A stretch of 34,877 nucleotides of DNA from Thermomucor indicae-seudaticae (taxonomy: Eukaryota; Mucoromycota; Mucoromycetes; Mucorales; Lichtheimiaceae), in NCBI GenBank assembly GCA_000787465.1, contig JSYX01000372.1:1-34877 (forward strand). The letters run 5' to 3'. The position numbers and the translations under genes are program-made. A model generated the notes under the pieces. It did no database searches. It saw nothing but the letters and a program-made list of their open reading frames with translations, and was not told the DNA's origin. Positions 31,930-34,877 of this stretch are shown here, one piece after another. Every line of letters starts with the position of its first letter. The stretch's first letter is position 1.

Positions 31930-32520
31930 CATGAAGCTATATGGGAGGGAGGACGAACTCGCGGTCGGGGTGGGATAACCTGTCTATCTCTTCGAGTAAT
32001 AATGATAATTCGGGCCACAATCGTAACCAGAATCTCCTACGCTTCACTGCGCGTGGTCGCTTGCTTGGTAATTGATTGATGACATGGTCGATAGGGGAGG
32101 AAAGAGATCGGTCGCATAGCCGTAGACGTTCACGTGCTCTAAGACATTGTTGGATGTGCGTTCTCGTGGCTAGTTGGCCACAGCGGCAATTAGTGTTGGT
32201 TCTGGGTAACCAGCCACGACGCCATCGAAGGAGTCGGCTGCGTTCGATACTACTCATGGGGAGAAAGAGCATCGGTAGTTTGCAGGTCTGTAAGGCGACT
32301 TAAATGAAAGTCGCAGATGGCCTTCCTGAATAAGTTCGGCGTCGGCTACAAAGCAAGTTTGCGTATGGGAAAGGGACCGATATACGTCATGCCATAAATG
32401 CTCCGCGCTAAACCATTCAACCCCACTCCTTGCATCTTTCATAGCAAACTTGATTGTATTTGGCACGAATGCTGTTTTCTCGTCAATACCGATTTTAGAC
32501 ACTCATGAGACGAGACTCAC
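31930..32520 (-). pseudogene. C-terminal fragment of a LINE-type (non-LTR) reverse transcriptase
   Basis: Two minus-strand frames in series carry the post-RT end seen in Mucoralean non-LTR elements. The upstream frame (about 32502-32254) has 'SGVEWFSAEHLWHDVYRSL' and 'HLRLSFKSPYRP'. The downstream frame has 'RSRLLRWRRGWLP', a Cys/His cluster 'CRCGQLATRTHIQQC' and 'IDHVINQLPSKRP', ending at 31937. A frame slip near 32260 separates them. The RT domain and endonuclease are absent upstream (32520-33100 shows none), so this is a truncated dead piece, although 5' truncation would normally leave the 3' end intact as here. Confidence 0.6.
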
Positions 32521-33111
32521 TTCAAGAAAGAGCAAAAGAGCTCAGAAAATACGTACTTCGCTATACAGCATTTGTCTTCTTAGTCTTATGAAAGCCCTTC
32601 CTCTTTTGCTCTCATTATCATGGAGAGAATGAAATACCGAAATCAGGTATGCAAGTAATGTTAAACAAATGACTGATTGTATCAACTATCCGCAAAGTTT
32701 ATTAAAAATAGCCGCTAATCTCTTCCCTCGTCTATTATGTGGGCTGTGCGTATAGCTCTAAATCTGTCACTGTTCCTTCCGGAGCTTTTTAAGGACTCCT
32801 GGTCGGTCCTGCTTTTTCACGGTAAAATCTCAGTCCATATCACCTTTTAGCAACTGTTGACTATTCAGCCCTATTCGATGCTTGTCATGCGATCAGAACG
32901 GGTTTCTTGTATGCGATATGATTCAGCCTTCTTCCACGAAAAGCAATAAAATGGGTGTCTACTGTGAAGGTCTAGCGAGTGGCTGCAAAAATCATGCTCT
33001 AAACTTGAAACATTGAGTGACGTCTTACCGCAGCAATGCTGTCCTGGCTAGTTTTCTTTTTCCCACTCTTCTCGGGTTTTCCTACAAGTCTTCCCTTTGG
33101 AAAATACTACC
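32521..33111. other. spacer between the LINE fragment and the Fanzor-like gene
   Basis: No recognisable coding sequence on either strand. It may include the left end of the Fanzor-like element, but no terminal inverted repeat could be paired because the right end lies outside the window. Confidence 0.4.
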
Positions 33112-34877
33112 ATGCCTTTCGGCACATCCACTTTCGATGTACATTTATACGTCCGTTTAAAAAAGTTGGTGAAGTCAGAACTTAAAAAACTGGAAGGACA
33201 AAAGAACAAGGAACAAAGTAAGCATAAAGAACTGCGACTTATAGCCTGTATTGATCGTGCCAAAACAAAAGGGCCTACTATCACTTGTGGCGCTTGTGGA
33301 GAGGAAGAACATAACAAGCGATCAAATGCATGCCCCCTGAAAGCCGCCCAAGGTTAGAGGATGGTGATAGCAGCACCCTCTTGTGTATGACTAACTTGAT
33401 AATACAACTGGCAGTCGGGACCAAACGTAAGATAACAGATGCGGAGGAAAGCGCAAACAAAAGGATCAAGAAGCAAGGCCGTCGAGAGAAGCTTATAGCG
33501 TCCGCTAATCAAGCATTTGTCCCACAACCATGTCCAGCTTGCGGCTCAGAATCCCATCGAAGCACAAGGTCGGCCGATTGCCCGTTGCACTCTATGTCAA
33601 CCAAAGAAAAGCTAGACAAAGAATTTGGCCGCGACAGAGAGACATACACAAGAAAGTGTAGATTTGATAGCATAGTCAAGCTGGAATTTCGAGAGAAGTT
33701 GAGAGACAGCATTCAAGAACTTCAATCGTTCGCTCGCATTGTGATCATCAGGACAATGATTTTTGTCAATGCATTTATCATCGAGCACGAGCAGATACCG
33801 CCTGTCTGTTATACACAAAAGTTTTTCTACAGCGTCATGCAGATAGTGTTAGGAAAAAAGTTACCACAACCAACGACAAGATACCGAATGGCCTCGAACA
33901 TTGCTGGCAAGTGTTTCAGCAAGCACATCCTGAGTGGCGTGAGCCACCTACTACATCTGTTTCGAGATCATCCGACGTCCTCACTGAGGCTTGCGTGCTT
34001 TTGGCAACAGACTACACGAATCATATTGTTGAAAACTTTGAAACCCGAGTCTGCAGCTACGTTCAATGAAAACTATTATCTTCGAATCCGGTATGTAGAC
34101 TACCATTTTGTTGGGACCTTCTTCGTTTGCTGACTTTAGCTGCTATTGAAGGACTTGAAAAGCTCTCAAGCACGGAGTATTTCTGTCGAGTATGCTTTTG
34201 AACGCATTGCTGGTGGTGGCCCGAAATGGTAGATCACGTTCCGGCGTCCTTGCCTTTAGTTGCCAATGTAGACCAGGTTTGCAAGGAGTTCGAGGCTTTG
34301 GACCTAAGCCAGCTATACCCAAGGCCATCTCCGCCTCACCTGGTTCCTATTTACCTGTACTAAAGAATATATTGAGCAGCTACGAGAACGAGCATAGAGC
34401 CGCAACCAAACAGAAAGAAACTAGCTCTGACAGTCTTCCCATACTTTCCTCTTTATCACCTACACCTTCCCTGCATTGGCGTTTTGTATCAGTTAACGCA
34501 GAGTCACTTGCCAGCTTAACCGGTCAGAAGCCTCCATCCAGCCCGGCAGAGTATACACATGTGTTTGGAATAGTATTTGACTTTCAGAACTTACGAACAA
34601 AGTATGTTACTCCTTAAACACGCATTTGCAGCATTTTTTGGTCTAATTTTGTTATATCTCGCATCGAAGATGTGACAGACCGCCAAAGCGGTTTCGCGAA
34701 TCATGTTGTAACAGATGGCTTTTCCGTCGGCGTACCATTTACCAGACAGTCACGTAAGCACGATCTCGATAACGTGGAACTGCAGTTGGACGATTTCACC
34801 CAGCAAGAAGTGGACGCGTATTTTCGGCCATGTGCCGCTGACCCTGGACTGCGTCAAGTGTTTACTGCATCATATGG
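33112..34877 (+). pseudogene. Fanzor-like (eukaryotic TnpB homologue) gene, broken and cut by the window edge
   Basis: Fanzors are eukaryotic RNA-guided nucleases related to TnpB and Cas12. Visible in order: exon 1 (33112-33352) with a CX2CX4HX6C knuckle 'CGACGEEEHNKRSNAC'; a 62-bp intron (33353-33414, CTAAC branch); a second knuckle 'CPACGSESHRSTRSADC'; 'YTRKCRFDSIVKLEFR'; 'IPPVCYTQKFFYSVMQIV'; then in a shifted frame 'CVLLATDYTNHIVENFETRV'; 'ISVEYAFERIAGGGPKW'; 'SYLPVLKNILSSYENE'; 'HVVTDGFSVGV'; and near the right edge 'YFRPCAADPGLRQVFTASYG', whose DPG Asp (34840-34842) fits RuvC-I. Frame changes occur near 33880, 34229 and 34320, with a TGA near 34068 and an unclear junction about 34602-34690. 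The rest of RuvC and the zinc ribbon would lie beyond 34877. Family assignment is by pattern memory. Confidence 0.55.

Noticed and set aside
1..34877. CRISPR array, tRNA or rRNA genes
   Set aside because: No regular direct repeats with unique spacers, no cloverleaf with a credible TTCGA arm, and no rRNA sequence was seen; the 62-bp array has degenerate rather than unique spacers.

Overview
The window reads as nuclear DNA of an early-diverging, filamentous fungus, most likely Mucoromycota (Mucorales-like). The reasons are compact genes with many short introns (about 50-90 bp, GT..AG, often a CTAAC/CTGAC branch site), a GPI-type chitin deacetylase, a TPR/F-box/LRR protein of the kind expanded in these fungi, and remnants of mobile elements common there. 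Gene models below were assembled by hand from splice signals. Each multi-exon intact model closes to a whole number of codons, which supports the junctions. No database search was run.

Layout. (1) 1-2450: a TPR/F-box/LRR gene with two in-frame stops. (2) 2450-9127: an unstable gene-poor stretch. It holds a possible TnpB/Fanzor-like C-terminal remnant (4150-4640), a MITE-like element, a GGGTC/GACCC block, an array of about 62-bp repeats with a palindromic core, a hairpin-rich block, an unknown interrupted ORF and a degraded Merlin (IS1595/ISXO2-type) DNA transposon. (3) 9128-31583: a dense, well-preserved block of 13 genes: SLC35F5-type transporter (-), Golgi apyrase (+), ARS2/SERRATE homologue (-), SS18/SSXT protein (+), chitin deacetylase (+), Rvs161/Hob3 BAR protein (+), Mog1 (+), tetraspanin (-), Rax1-like RGS membrane protein (-), MPPED-type metallophosphoesterase (+), a PC-esterase-like type II membrane protein lacking its catalytic Ser and His (+), an ELO fatty-acid elongase (-) and a RhoGAP (+). 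(4) 31584-34877: a second mobile-element zone with a LINE reverse-transcriptase C-terminal fragment (-) and, running off the right edge, a broken Fanzor-like (eukaryotic TnpB) gene that reaches a putative RuvC-I DPG motif.

The intact genes are ordinary housekeeping and cell-surface genes rather than a pathway cluster. Several serve cell polarity, the cell surface or the secretory system (Rax1, RhoGAP, Rvs161, tetraspanin, chitin deacetylase, apyrase, PC-esterase-like). Four neighbouring pairs are divergent and probably share promoter regions. The strongest candidates for something new are the Fanzor-like relic at the right edge, the palindrome-cored 62-bp repeat array, and the PC-esterase-like protein without its catalytic residues.
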